DNA of 10,900 bases from an uncultured Bacilli bacterium (GCA_934162685.1 CAKPJO010000045.1:1-10900), one strand, 5' to 3'. Numbered from the stretch's first letter, positions 1 through 7,206 are shown. Numbers and translations: made by a program. Notes: generated from the letters alone by a model not told the origin.

Positions 1-603
1 ATCTAATACTAACTTAGTCAATTTTCTATATCTTTGATATAAAGTATCATCCTTACTAACTGTTTCACCTAAATCGATTATTGCTTGTCCTAGAATTGCT
101 TTTTTATTTGGTTTAGCATTATTTTCTACTTCTTTATTTGTTGTTAAATCAATTATTGCTAATACACCATCTTCACTGGTTGTGCCTTTATAACTTTTAC
201 CAGTTAAACTAGATTTAAATGTTATATCTTTAAAGTGGTGTCTATTACGAGCAAGTTCTTTTTCTTCGATTGCATCTGTAGCTTTAATAAATATCTCTTG
301 CTTTTTTTCTTTAGGATAAATAATATTTCCATCAAAAGCAGATAGTAATTGTTTAGCTAAATCTAAATCAACAGAAAATAGTTCAGTATCACCAAGTCGA
401 GATTTACTAAAAATATTATGAATAAGTTTCTCTTTTTCTATATAATCTTCTACTTCAATAGCAAATTCTCTTTTCAAGCCAACGACGTTACAATAGCCAT
501 TTCTTTCTAAAAATCGCATTCTATTTTCATAATTATCAGTTTGGCCGATTTTTATTAGTCCATCTACCACAGTTGACATTAAATATATTATTCCTTTAGC
601 CAT
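1..603 (-). CDS. GIY-YIG/T5orf172-type nuclease-domain protein (3' end outside window)
   Basis: 201 codons are visible and the C-terminus runs off the left edge. The start at 603 has a strong AAAAAAGGAG site 8 nt upstream. Residues 4-22 match the GIY-YIG core: G4-I-I-Y7, then IKIGQT at 17-22 in place of YIG. R28/R30, H62 in LIHNIF, R69 and E74 in TELF follow the T5orf172/MUG113 branch of the superfamily, which predicts metal-dependent DNA cleavage. From about residue 122 a second region contains ITFKSSLTGKSYKG, then a DGVLAIID segment and TLYQRYRKLTKL. It looks like a separate compact domain that I cannot name. It lies 80 bp downstream of a small membrane protein and has its own candidate promoter. 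Family members occur as host accessory genes and in phages, and nothing here fixes the role. The nuclease-fold call is good; the biological function is unknown. Confidence 0.85.
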   Translation of the reverse strand, partial: MAKGIIYLMSTVVDGLIKIGQTDNYENRMRFLERNGYCNVVGLKREFAIEVEDYIEKEKLIHNIFSKSRLGDTELFSVDLDLAKQLLSAFDGNIIYPKEKKQEIFIKATDAIEEKELARNRHHFKDITFKSSLTGKSYKGTTSEDGVLAIIDLTTNKEVENNAKPNKKAILGQAIIDLGETVSKDDTLYQRYRKLTKLVLD

Positions 604-633
604 AAATTAACTCCTTTTTTTAATTGCAATATA

Positions 634-642
634 ATTTTAGCA
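634..642 (-). promoter_or_regulatory. Extended -10 promoter for the GIY-YIG gene
   Basis: On the minus strand the bases read TGC-TAAAAT, an extended -10 with five of six consensus bases. Transcription would start near 627, giving a leader of about 24 nt that contains the ribosome binding site. The matching -35 is poor (TTTTAA at a 17-bp spacing), as is common for extended -10 promoters. Confidence 0.45.
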
Positions 643-683
643 AATAAGCATTTATATTAAAATATTATATTTGATTTATTCTA

Positions 684-1157
684 TTATTTATTTAGTACGA
701 TTTTTCTTAATGAATAGCAAACATTTTCTAAATCTTTTATATCTCTAACATAGATTTTTTTGGTGTTTTTAAGTGTTATAACAATTATTCCAGATGTATA
801 TCTTTTGCAAATCTTTTTATTAATAGGATGTTTATAAAATGCCATTTGAATGTTTTCAATATCAGAAAATGGAATGGAAATATCTTTTATGTTTCTAATA
901 ATTAATGAATTGAGATCTACATATATAGCATCATTTTTCCTTAAAAGCATGAAAATAGTAACAGTTAAGAACACAACTGATGCCACTAGTGTTAGATAAA
1001 ACATAGCTACCAAAAAAGTATCTGGATTACTTGCAGTTTTCATACTTATATAAAGCCAAATACTTACCCCAATAAACATAATGGCATATAACAAATACAT
1101 AACAGTATTCCATATAATTCTTTTACCAATTAACTGAGTTGTATTACTAAATTCCAT
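684..1157 (-). CDS. Small two-TM membrane protein with PH-like cytosolic domain
   Basis: 157 aa starting MEFSNTTQ. The start is the ATG at 1157, because GGAGG lies 8 nt upstream. The longer frame would begin at a GTG that overlaps that same ribosome binding site, so it is unlikely. Residues about 16-39 and 47-71 are two strong membrane helices. The remaining 85 or so residues form alternating beta-like strands (AIYVDLNSLIIRN, SGIIVITLKNTKKIYVRD) and end in an amphipathic helix. That is the layout of small bacterial PH-like proteins with two N-terminal TM segments. I see no catalytic motif. The stop of a decayed coding remnant lies 20 nt upstream, an operon-like spacing, so this may be the surviving partner of a broken gene pair. 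The fold call is an inference from layout. Confidence 0.75.
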   Translation of the reverse strand: MEFSNTTQLIGKRIIWNTVMYLLYAIMFIGVSIWLYISMKTASNPDTFLVAMFYLTLVASVVFLTVTIFMLLRKNDAIYVDLNSLIIRNIKDISIPFSDIENIQMAFYKHPINKKICKRYTSGIIVITLKNTKKIYVRDIKDLENVCYSLRKIVLNK

Positions 1158-1177
1158 ATTAATCACCTCCTCAAATA

Positions 1178-1336
1178 TTAAAAATCAATGTTAGCATATT
1201 CTTCTTTAATAACTTGATTGTACCAATACTCTGAATGAGACAGGTTTTTATACTTTTTGCTTTTTAGTTCTTTAATTAATTGAACAAGTTCTTTATCTTC
1301 TAAATAATGGATAATATCATCAGAATATCCATCAAT
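1178..1336 (-). pseudogene. Decayed 3' remnant of an unidentified gene
   Basis: A 52-codon open stretch on the minus strand encodes a protein-like sequence: IDGYSDDIIHYLEDKEL near the start, YWYNQVIKEEYANIDF at the end, then TAA. Its composition is charged and helical like a real protein C-terminus. It contains no ATG, GTG or TTG in frame, and an in-frame TAG lies directly upstream (1337-1339). It has no ribosome binding site. The stop sits 20 nt before the next gene, with that gene's GGAGG in the gap, as in an intact operon. I read it as the tail of a gene whose 5' part was lost. I do not recognise the family. Confidence 0.5.
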
Positions 1337-1339
1337 CTA

Positions 1340-1345
1340 ATTATA
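1340..1345 (-). promoter_or_regulatory. Candidate -10 element before the remnant and two-TM gene
   Basis: TATAAT reads on the minus strand, with transcription expected to start near 1333. No good -35 is found at 15-19 bp. It is the only consensus -10 between the signalling-operon terminator and the two-TM gene, so it may drive that gene through the remnant. Confidence 0.3.
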
Positions 1346-1370
1346 TAATAAATGCTATAAAACAGGAAAT

Positions 1371-1402
1371 AAAAATAGGCGATGTCATCATTTGATGTCA
1401 TC
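1371..1402 (-). terminator. Probable terminator of the signalling operon
   Basis: Two copies of the near-palindrome GATGTCATC, separated by ATTT, fold into a 9-position stem with one central mismatch and a 4-nt loop (1381-1402). On the minus strand GCC and then TATTTTT follow. It lies 27 bp past the response-regulator stop. The mismatch and the short gap before the T-run make it a modest terminator. Confidence 0.5.
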
Positions 1403-1428
1403 TTAGTAAAATAAATTGAAACTATTTT

Positions 1429-2079
1429 TTAATTTTCATCTTTTACTTTATCAAGAATCACAAGCCCTGTTTCCCGTGCTCGTACCGCAAGTTGAGTACG
1501 GGAGCGAAAACCAGTTTTAAAAAGCATATCTGCGACATGATTTTTTATAACTCCCGCTGAAACACCTAATCGATCGGCAATCTCAACATTACTATATCCG
1601 CCAGTAATAAGTCTTAGTATTTCAAGTTCTCTTTCTGTAAATTCTTTGCTTAGCGCTAAGCCAACTTTAACCGATTGAGTGGCTTTGGGATACACTATTT
1701 CGCCTTGCATTACTTTTTCCATAACTTTGAGAATTGGTTCTTCATTTAATTCCTTATACCAAAATCCCTCTATACCAATTTTTTTAGCACGTTTAATATA
1801 AGAACATTCAGGCATTGAAGTTACAATAATTATTTTTATTTGTGGGAATTTCTTTTTGATTTTTTCAGCAGCATTTAGACCACTTTCTCCATTTTCTGTT
1901 ACAACATCCATAAGAATTAAATCTACAGGAGTGCGTGTACAAATAATATCCGCTACTGAAGCATTCTCAATAGCCACCTGAAGATAAAATAAATTAGATG
2001 ACTCAATATAATGAGAAAAGAGTGTTTTAGGCATTTGCTGATCTTCAACAATCATTACCGAATATTTACCATTTTTCAT
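1429..2079 (-). CDS. NarL/FixJ-family response regulator (receiver + LuxR HTH)
   Basis: 216 aa. The receiver domain (about 6-122) has the acidic pair E11-D12, phospho-acceptor D58 in LILMDV, T87 in IIIVTS and K109 in WYKE, so all catalytic positions are present. A linker leads to a LuxR-type helix-turn-helix (about 147-204) with FTERELEILRLITGGYSN, then GVSAGVIKNHVADMLFKTG as the recognition region and a typical RTQLAVRARETG end. It should be phosphorylated by the kinase encoded just upstream and then bind DNA as a dimer. The ATG at 2079 overlaps the kinase stop by 14 nt, and its AAAGGAG site lies inside the kinase gene, so translation is probably coupled. Target promoters are unknown. The operon's own promoter and the adjacent membrane-protein genes are reasonable candidates. 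Confidence 0.95.
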   Translation of the reverse strand: MKNGKYSVMIVEDQQMPKTLFSHYIESSNLFYLQVAIENASVADIICTRTPVDLILMDVVTENGESGLNAAEKIKKKFPQIKIIIVTSMPECSYIKRAKKIGIEGFWYKELNEEPILKVMEKVMQGEIVYPKATQSVKVGLALSKEFTERELEILRLITGGYSNVEIADRLGVSAGVIKNHVADMLFKTGFRSRTQLAVRARETGLVILDKVKDEN

Positions 2080-3370
2080 TGCAATTTTCTCCTTTAATCT
2101 CTACTATTAATTCAAAGTACGGATTACTATTTACAACCATTTTACCAAATTCTTGTTCAACAAGATATCGTAAATTTGTTAAACCGCCACCTTCAACAAT
2201 TTTCTTTTGTGGTTTTTTACCATCATTAGTAATCTTTATAGTCCATAAGCCTTTATTGTTTTCTACAATCACTTTCATTCTTTTTCCATTCGCGTGCATA
2301 ACAGTATTGGTTAAACATTCATGCATTGCATTGACAAGTATTTTTTCGATGGTTGTATTACTTTTAGGCTTATCGCCAAAATATTCAATTTTAACTCCTA
2401 CCATTTTAGCAGCATCTTTAATAACTTGAAGATTATTCTTTTTCTCTCTTTTGTCATTACTTTTAAGCGCATCGATTTCTAACTTCCAAAAATCAAATAA
2501 TTCCTCTTTTTCTTCTAGTAACATATTGTTTGATAATTTATGCTTAGTGGTAAGAAGAATTTTTCCCATATCATCATGAATACGGATTTTAGCCATTAAT
2601 ACTTCTTTTTCTCTTGTCAGTTTACTTATGCTTTCTCCATAAGAAACAAGTCTTTTGTTTACTTGCTCTAATTCATCTAGTTTAATTTCTAACTCTTTTG
2701 TTAGTGTATATGTAGAAGTTATATCTGTTGCAATAATTTCATAGATTTTTTTAGCGCTAATACTATGAATATTTCTTTTAAGTGATACTATCTTTCCATT
2801 TTCTAGTTCTATTATCGGCTCTTCTCCTATTTTTAATATTTTTGCACCATCAATTATAATATTAGACATGATGTTATTCCAAAATGTATTACCATTTAAC
2901 AAAGTCTTGCCTGTAATTAATAATGATACTTTATTCATTTCTTTGTTAATAAGACTAACTAATCCTTGTTCATCATAGAAAACTATTCCAGATGGTAAAG
3001 TATCAAAGCTTTCTTTGATTGAATATAATGATAGATTCTTATTTCGCCATTTAGTAGTGTAAATTAATAAAAATATATCTATAGATAACAACACTAATGC
3101 CAAGATAGCAAAAATGATAAATGGCAATTTTATAATTGTAAAGGAAGGTTCAAACACTGGTCTATTCACACGATATAAATAACTGCCGCGCATTGTTAAG
3201 AAAACCGTTATAAACGATAAAGCAAACGAAAACAATGATAATGAAATAATCCAAAACTTTTTACAATTTTTTATGGCAATAATGGTATCAAATATAGCTA
3301 AAACAAGTGCAAAAATAAATAAAATTATCATAACGTGTTGCCAATAAAGTGGAGTATCAATGAATCTCAT
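2066..3370 (-). CDS. Membrane sensor histidine kinase, NarX/DesK-like
   Basis: 434 aa. Three N-terminal TM segments lie at about 12-32, 40-60 and 78-104. A PAS-like region follows (about 118-215, with GIVFYDEQGLVSLIN). A coiled coil (about 222-262) precedes the phospho-acceptor helix, IRIHDDMGK with H265 followed by two acidic residues. The HATPase domain shows the N box (E351, N355, H359), NDG at 382-384 and the glycine turn EGGGLTNLR (393-401). This is the HisKA_3-type arrangement that partners NarL-family regulators, which is exactly the downstream gene. The catalytic residues look intact, so it is an active kinase. Its ATG forms an ATGA overlap with the stop of the 7TM protein gene, with GGAGG just before it. 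The periplasmic part is short, so the signal probably comes from the membrane or from the 7TM partner. Confidence 0.93.
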   Translation of the reverse strand: MRFIDTPLYWQHVMIILFIFALVLAIFDTIIAIKNCKKFWIISLSLFSFALSFITVFLTMRGSYLYRVNRPVFEPSFTIIKLPFIIFAILALVLLSIDIFLLIYTTKWRNKNLSLYSIKESFDTLPSGIVFYDEQGLVSLINKEMNKVSLLITGKTLLNGNTFWNNIMSNIIIDGAKILKIGEEPIIELENGKIVSLKRNIHSISAKKIYEIIATDITSTYTLTKELEIKLDELEQVNKRLVSYGESISKLTREKEVLMAKIRIHDDMGKILLTTKHKLSNNMLLEEKEELFDFWKLEIDALKSNDKREKKNNLQVIKDAAKMVGVKIEYFGDKPKSNTTIEKILVNAMHECLTNTVMHANGKRMKVIVENNKGLWTIKITNDGKKPQKKIVEGGGLTNLRYLVEQEFGKMVVNSNPYFELIVEIKGENCNEKW

Positions 3371-5025
3371 AAATTACCTCCACAAGGAATAACTAAAGAG
3401 TAGTAAGTTACATCATCACTAGTTTTTAACAAACTATTTGGAAATTGTTTTTGTAGTTGTTTTTGAAACTCTATAGTGTCTTTAATTTTAGCATCGCTTT
3501 CAATCATAACATTAATATTATTTTTACTATTAGAAATATGAAAAACTATAGCAATTGGTGAATCATAAAGTCTTACTATACATTTTTCAAAAAAGTCATA
3601 AATATATCCAATCGTATTAGCGCTTAATTCTCCTTGAATATTAAAATCAAGCGATCCTTCCACACCTAATAAAGACAAATAATCAAAAGACTCATTTATT
3701 GATAATGCTAATTCATCAACATCTATCAAATTGTTTTTCATTTCTAACATGATGATATTACTTCTTCTTTTTATATACGCTCCTAAAACACACGCAAATT
3801 GCATCTTTTTTAAAAAATCATCACTGTCTGTTATTTTAATTTCTGATAATAACGTATTTAATCGATTCAATTCACTAGAAGTATATTTATCGATTTTAGC
3901 ATAAATTTTATTTTGTTCATCAATTTTAGATTGTTGTTCTTTTATTTCATTTTCAGCTTCAATAAGATCATTTTCTTCTAAAATACGCTCATTTGTTTCT
4001 TCTAGCATTTCATTAATTTTATTTATAGATGATAAATCTTCACATCGAAAGACATAGCCACCCTTAATTTCTTTTACTGAAAGGCGAATATTATCATTTA
4101 ACATAATCGGATTTTCTATTGCAGTTTTAAGTAATTCTTTATTGATATTTAATACCTTTTTTGATTTGTATTTGACATTAAGTTCTTTATCAGTAATAAA
4201 CGCTGAACATTTTGAATGATAAAAATATTCTCGATAATTGTTATTGGTCGGAATAAGTCCAATACTAATACAACTTTCAATAGTCATAATACATGTAAAG
4301 CATAATAGTTCAGGAATTTTAAAAGAAGAAATATTAATGATAAAAAATAGTGTTGATAAACCACCACATACTAAAAATGTTAAAATCGGTATCCAAGTTT
4401 TCTTTTTACATGCTGATACTCGACACTTTAAAATCATCATTATTAAACTTATAATTGTTATAACCACTTCCCAAATTAATGCTAAATAAAATACTATTTG
4501 ATGATTATAAATAAGATCATCTTCACTAAATTTAAGTTTAAATACCAATTGATGTAAATCATTTGTGTAGATTAAAGTTAGTAATATTAAAGCAGGTATA
4601 TAAACTAAACACCATTTTTTATTTAACGGCTTATCTTTTGTGTTTTCGATGCTTAGCGTTGCTAATAATAATGTAGGTGGAATAATCATTTGTGGCACAT
4701 AATATGAATACCACATATATCTGCTTAGTGTGTCGGTACTTTCTAGGAGTCCATATTTTATCATTCTTATAACCAAAAAGAACAAAATTAAAATAGCCAC
4801 AATCACAAAAAAAGATTTTAAGTCTTTTCTTACCATTCTTTGAACAAGAGAAAAAAGCCAAACAATAACTAAGGTAATAAGAATTGTATGCGCTAATAAA
4901 GCACATAAAACATGATAAAATTCTGGGAGTTTTGAATCAATTAGTTGAAAAAATCCTGCAAGTAAAAAGAAGAAGGTACATACGGCATAGACTATTATTT
5001 TATTTTTGTTCATTGCCGTTTGCAC
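3367..5025 (-). CDS. 7TM receptor with degenerate histidine-kinase-like C-terminus
   Basis: 552 aa from the GTG at 5025, which has AAAGGAG 8 nt upstream. The upstream GTG at 5049 precedes that site, and the ATG at 5013 is too far from it. Hydrophobic segments at about 10-28, 38-62, 70-88, 110-126, 139-155, 176-199, 209-230 and 240-258 make a 7-8 TM domain. TNDLHQLVF (154-162) resembles the TN..H motif of histidine-kinase 7TM sensor regions. A short PAS-like stretch (273-330) and a long coiled coil (333-395) follow. The rest has kinase-like layout, but the H box position reads LGAYIKRRSN (414-423) with no phospho-acceptor. The ATPase-like part (about 430-548) has no recognisable N or G boxes. 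I infer a ligand receptor and pseudokinase acting through the adjacent kinase. The ATGA overlap suggests equal expression. Confidence 0.85.
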   Translation of the reverse strand: MQTAMNKNKIIVYAVCTFFFLLAGFFQLIDSKLPEFYHVLCALLAHTILITLVIVWLFSLVQRMVRKDLKSFFVIVAILILFFLVIRMIKYGLLESTDTLSRYMWYSYYVPQMIIPPTLLLATLSIENTKDKPLNKKWCLVYIPALILLTLIYTNDLHQLVFKLKFSEDDLIYNHQIVFYLALIWEVVITIISLIMMILKCRVSACKKKTWIPILTFLVCGGLSTLFFIINISSFKIPELLCFTCIMTIESCISIGLIPTNNNYREYFYHSKCSAFITDKELNVKYKSKKVLNINKELLKTAIENPIMLNDNIRLSVKEIKGGYVFRCEDLSSINKINEMLEETNERILEENDLIEAENEIKEQQSKIDEQNKIYAKIDKYTSSELNRLNTLLSEIKITDSDDFLKKMQFACVLGAYIKRRSNIIMLEMKNNLIDVDELALSINESFDYLSLLGVEGSLDFNIQGELSANTIGYIYDFFEKCIVRLYDSPIAIVFHISNSKNNINVMIESDAKIKDTIEFQKQLQKQFPNSLLKTSDDVTYYSLVIPCGGNL

Positions 5026-5052
5026 TAGATATTCTCCTTTCGTCTTCACTAA

Positions 5053-5081
5053 ATATTAACATTAGCGCTTATTTTTTTCAA
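5053..5081 (-). promoter_or_regulatory. Promoter of the 7TM-kinase-regulator operon
   Basis: On the minus strand TTGAAA (5076-5081) and TAATAT (5053-5058) are separated by 17 bp, and TGT precedes the -10 as an extended element. The start site would be near 5046, leaving about 20 nt to the GTG with AAAGGAG in between. The palindrome AGCGCT (5064-5069) lies in the spacer and could be an operator. Confidence 0.65.
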
Positions 5082-5123
5082 TTATCAATACTTTGTTTAA
5101 TATGACTCAAACAAAATTTTTAT

Positions 5124-5163
5124 CCATAAAAAAACAATTTCAACATAAGTCAAAATTGTTTTT
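5124..5163 (-). terminator. Intrinsic terminator after the membrane-protein pair
   Basis: AAACAATTT (5132-5140) and AAATTGTTT (5153-5161) form a perfect 9-bp stem with a 12-nt loop, extendable with A-T pairs. On the minus strand a seven-T run follows. A-runs and T-runs on both sides would let it work in both directions. It separates the 5191 gene from the signalling-operon promoter. Confidence 0.7.
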
Positions 5164-5190
5164 AAATTACCTAATTTAAAGTTTTATAAA

Positions 5191-5856
5191 TTATTGTTCA
5201 TTAGTAACTTCTTTTACTTCTTCATTTGTAGTTTCTATTGATTTAGGTTCTTCTTTTGCTTCTACTTTTTTTAATCCAAAAACCAAATTGAAAATATAGT
5301 AGAATAAGAATATTAAGTTACCCATAAATGGAATTAACGCAATACATGCACTCATACGATATGCCAAGGTTGCACTTTCGCTTGGGGTTGTTGTTGATTG
5401 ATTAATTTCAATAATTTTACCCCAACTAGTAATTATTAAAGCAGCTGAAGAATAAATAGTTAATAAAACAACTACTAAACCACAAATACTAGCCCATTTT
5501 TTATTTTTAGTAGCAAAGACTAACGAAACAACGCTTAAAGCAAATATCATTAATTGGAGAATAGTTGTGTCATCAGAAGTAATTGATGAAGAACTGGAAC
5601 TAAGAGTAGCAACAGTCGAGAAAACCATAAGCGTAACAAATAAAGCTAACAATGGTATTATCATAAAATTATCTTTTTTACCTAATATGAAGTTAAGTAG
5701 CGCTAATACGGCTACTGCGATTATTGCTAGTCCCACAAAAATTGCAGCAATACCCATTCCATGTCCATCATTTTTAATTAATGCACCAGATACAACAAAC
5801 ACTAATATAGCCAATACAAACGAAATAGCGCTTAAATATAAATTTTTAATTCTCAT
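5191..5856 (-). CDS. Multi-pass membrane protein of unknown function, acidic C-tail
   Basis: 221 aa from the ATG at 5856 (MRIKNLYLS). GAAGGAAA lies 8 nt upstream, whereas the longer open frame starting at 5937 has no ribosome binding site and lies wholly within the preceding gene. About six membrane helices are visible (roughly 8-27, 34-58, 64-86, 98-114, 121-142, 166-192). A serine-rich loop (about 88-96) follows the third, and a second Ser/Thr loop near 155-162 has STTTPSES. The last 30 residues are hydrophilic and rich in Glu and Lys (KKVEAKEEPKS, then EEVKEVTNEQ). No transport, enzyme or anchoring motif is recognised. The gene overlaps the preceding membrane-protein gene by 11 nt, so both are likely translated together and may form a complex. 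A clear terminator follows. Confidence 0.8.
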   Translation of the reverse strand: MRIKNLYLSAISFVLAILVFVVSGALIKNDGHGMGIAAIFVGLAIIAVAVLALLNFILGKKDNFMIIPLLALFVTLMVFSTVATLSSSSSSITSDDTTILQLMIFALSVVSLVFATKNKKWASICGLVVVLLTIYSSAALIITSWGKIIEINQSTTTPSESATLAYRMSACIALIPFMGNLIFLFYYIFNLVFGLKKVEAKEEPKSIETTNEEVKEVTNEQ

Positions 5857-6361
5857 TTTTATTTTCCTTCTTTCCATTAAAATCAAACAAACTACCAACC
5901 AAAACAAGTAAGCAAGCCATTGAAAGAAATGTGCCATTACTTACTATCTCAAGCAAAAAGAAAGTTCCTAATATGTAAGTAAAAACTTTCTTAACTATTT
6001 GATATTTTTCATTTTTAAATGTTAAAACCAAAAATACCAAATAAGCGATTGCTATACAAAGTCTAATTGCTGTTGAATATGTTGCACTACTAATTAAAGG
6101 GCTTAAGTATCGCACAATTATAGACGATGCAAGAAGAATTTCAGAAATAAATACTGTTGGCTCATATTTGTCTTTAATTCCACTAACTAAAAGCATTATT
6201 GCACTTGTTAAAATAACTCCAGCGTAAATAAAATTAAGTATAACATTTTCATCTGTAGCAGATTGTCCAAAATATGATACTAAATTTATCATAGCTAAAG
6301 CCATAGCAACGCTTCCGATAATAATAAAAAACTCTTTTTTATTTTTTATCAATGTATTCAT
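5846..6361 (-). CDS. Five-TM membrane protein of unknown function
   Basis: 171 aa with a strong GGGAGG site 6 nt before the ATG. About five hydrophobic helices are visible (roughly 11-31, 41-60, 67-88, 98-113, 124-156, the last possibly two). Charged ends follow: KNKKEF at the N-terminus and NGKKENKNEN at the C-terminus. Length and layout suggest a small integral membrane protein with its tail in the cytosol. I recognise no family or motif. The stop codon lies inside the start region of the next gene (11-nt overlap), so translation of the two is probably coupled. This pair sits between a two-component operon and another membrane protein of unknown function, and may belong to an envelope-related set, but that is inference. 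Confidence 0.8.
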   Translation of the reverse strand: MNTLIKNKKEFFIIIGSVAMALAMINLVSYFGQSATDENVILNFIYAGVILTSAIMLLVSGIKDKYEPTVFISEILLASSIIVRYLSPLISSATYSTAIRLCIAIAYLVFLVLTFKNEKYQIVKKVFTYILGTFFLLEIVSNGTFLSMACLLVLVGSLFDFNGKKENKNEN

Positions 6362-6379
6362 AATTTCCTCCCTGAATTT

Positions 6380-6385
6380 ATTATA
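6380..6385 (-). promoter_or_regulatory. Candidate -10 for the membrane-protein pair
   Basis: TATAAT reads on the minus strand 19 nt before the ATG. The nearest -35-like hexamer, TTGTAC, is 20 bp away, longer than ideal. A start near 6373 would put the ribosome binding site at the very 5' end, so this is tentative. Confidence 0.3.
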
Positions 6386-6428
6386 TCAAAGATAAATATT
6401 GACTAGTACAAAAATCACATATTTCTTT

Positions 6429-7196
6429 TTAAATCAGTTCAATGTAATTTTTAACAGTTTCTTTTATTTCATTATATGCTGCTTCGATTGATTCATAAAA
6501 TGTTGCAAAATTATCTTCTATTGATGGCTCCCACATACCATATTCATGAAGATATTTTCTTTCATAATCATAAAATATCGTTAACGTTTCATAACCAATA
6601 GAGTAACTACCACTAGTATTTTTATAGATATAAACTATTTTTGTTTTATCATTAGAATAAAATAATCTTTCTTTTCCCTCTAAATTAATGTCATTAAAAA
6701 GCAAATCTATAATTTCATCATTAGATTTTTTAGGTAAATCAAAATAAATATGATGCCTATTTAAATAACAAACATTAGATAGAAATTCTTCTCTACTTCC
6801 ACTTAAGTAATCACTATTATCAATGCGATAATATGAATTTTTTAATTCTAAAAATAAAAAGTTTTTAAATTTATATAATTTGATATCATCAATGTTTTTT
6901 ATTACTTTTCCATCTTTATAAAGCCTACCATTTTCTAAACAAATTTTATGCTTTGTTTTAGCATTGTTTAAAAATGTTTTATCTTTTGAATTAACAAGAT
7001 ATTGAATTAGCATTATAAGTAGCAATAAAGTAGGCAATATAAATACAAACAAAAGTTCATAAATTTGAAGGATTAAACTTGGTATTAATAATAAAATAGA
7101 TATAGCAAAAGAAGAAATACAAAATGGTAACATTTTAATATTTCCATATATTGCTATAGCTTTCGTATCGTTATATCCTATCATTTCTATTTTCAT
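6429..7196 (-). CDS. Two-TM membrane protein with large soluble C-terminal region
   Basis: 255 aa. Two N-terminal membrane helices (about 24-44 and 47-68) are followed by a strand-rich segment (about 82-130: ICLENGRLYKDGKVIKNI, then LFLELKNSYYRID). That combination looks like a bacterial PH-like domain and parallels the smaller protein at 684-1157. A distinct C-terminal region (about 160-255) has YSNDKTKIVYIYKN, a conserved-looking YGMWEPS (217-223) and a final helix FYESIEAAYNEIKETV. I do not recognise it. The ribosome binding site AAAGGA is 17-18 nt from this ATG. The ATG that it spaces well (7206) opens an 11-codon frame ending inside this gene, so initiation may be weak or coupled. It lies 51 bp downstream of the Fic gene on the same strand. 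Confidence 0.78.
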   Translation of the reverse strand: MKIEMIGYNDTKAIAIYGNIKMLPFCISSFAISILLLIPSLILQIYELLFVFILPTLLLLIMLIQYLVNSKDKTFLNNAKTKHKICLENGRLYKDGKVIKNIDDIKLYKFKNFLFLELKNSYYRIDNSDYLSGSREEFLSNVCYLNRHHIYFDLPKKSNDEIIDLLFNDINLEGKERLFYSNDKTKIVYIYKNTSGSYSIGYETLTIFYDYERKYLHEYGMWEPSIEDNFATFYESIEAAYNEIKETVKNYIELI

Positions 7197-7206
7197 ATTT
7201 ATTCAT
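7171..7206 (-). other. Possible 11-codon upstream ORF overlapping the next gene's start
   Basis: ATG at 7206 lies 7 nt after AAAGGA and encodes MNKYENRNDRI before TAA. It overlaps the start of the 255-aa gene (7196) in another frame. It has better ribosome-binding-site spacing than the real gene, so it could modulate translation. It may equally be chance. Confidence 0.25.

Noticed and set aside
1381..1402. Direct repeat GATGTCATC twice as an operator
   Set aside because: Its position just past an operon's stop and its ability to fold with a downstream T-run fit a terminator better.
3367..3370. Possible Mycoplasma-type genetic code (TGA as Trp)
   Set aside because: TGA forms a classic ATGA stop/start overlap here, and tryptophan is coded by TGG throughout, so the standard bacterial code fits.
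4631..4906. Second minus-strand frame of 91 codons inside the 7TM receptor gene
   Set aside because: It overlaps the receptor in another frame and shows no domain or ribosome binding site.
5857..5937. Longer N-terminus for the 221-aa membrane protein
   Set aside because: The extra 27 codons lie wholly inside the preceding gene in another frame and have no ribosome binding site. GAAGGAAA before 5856 supports the shorter form.
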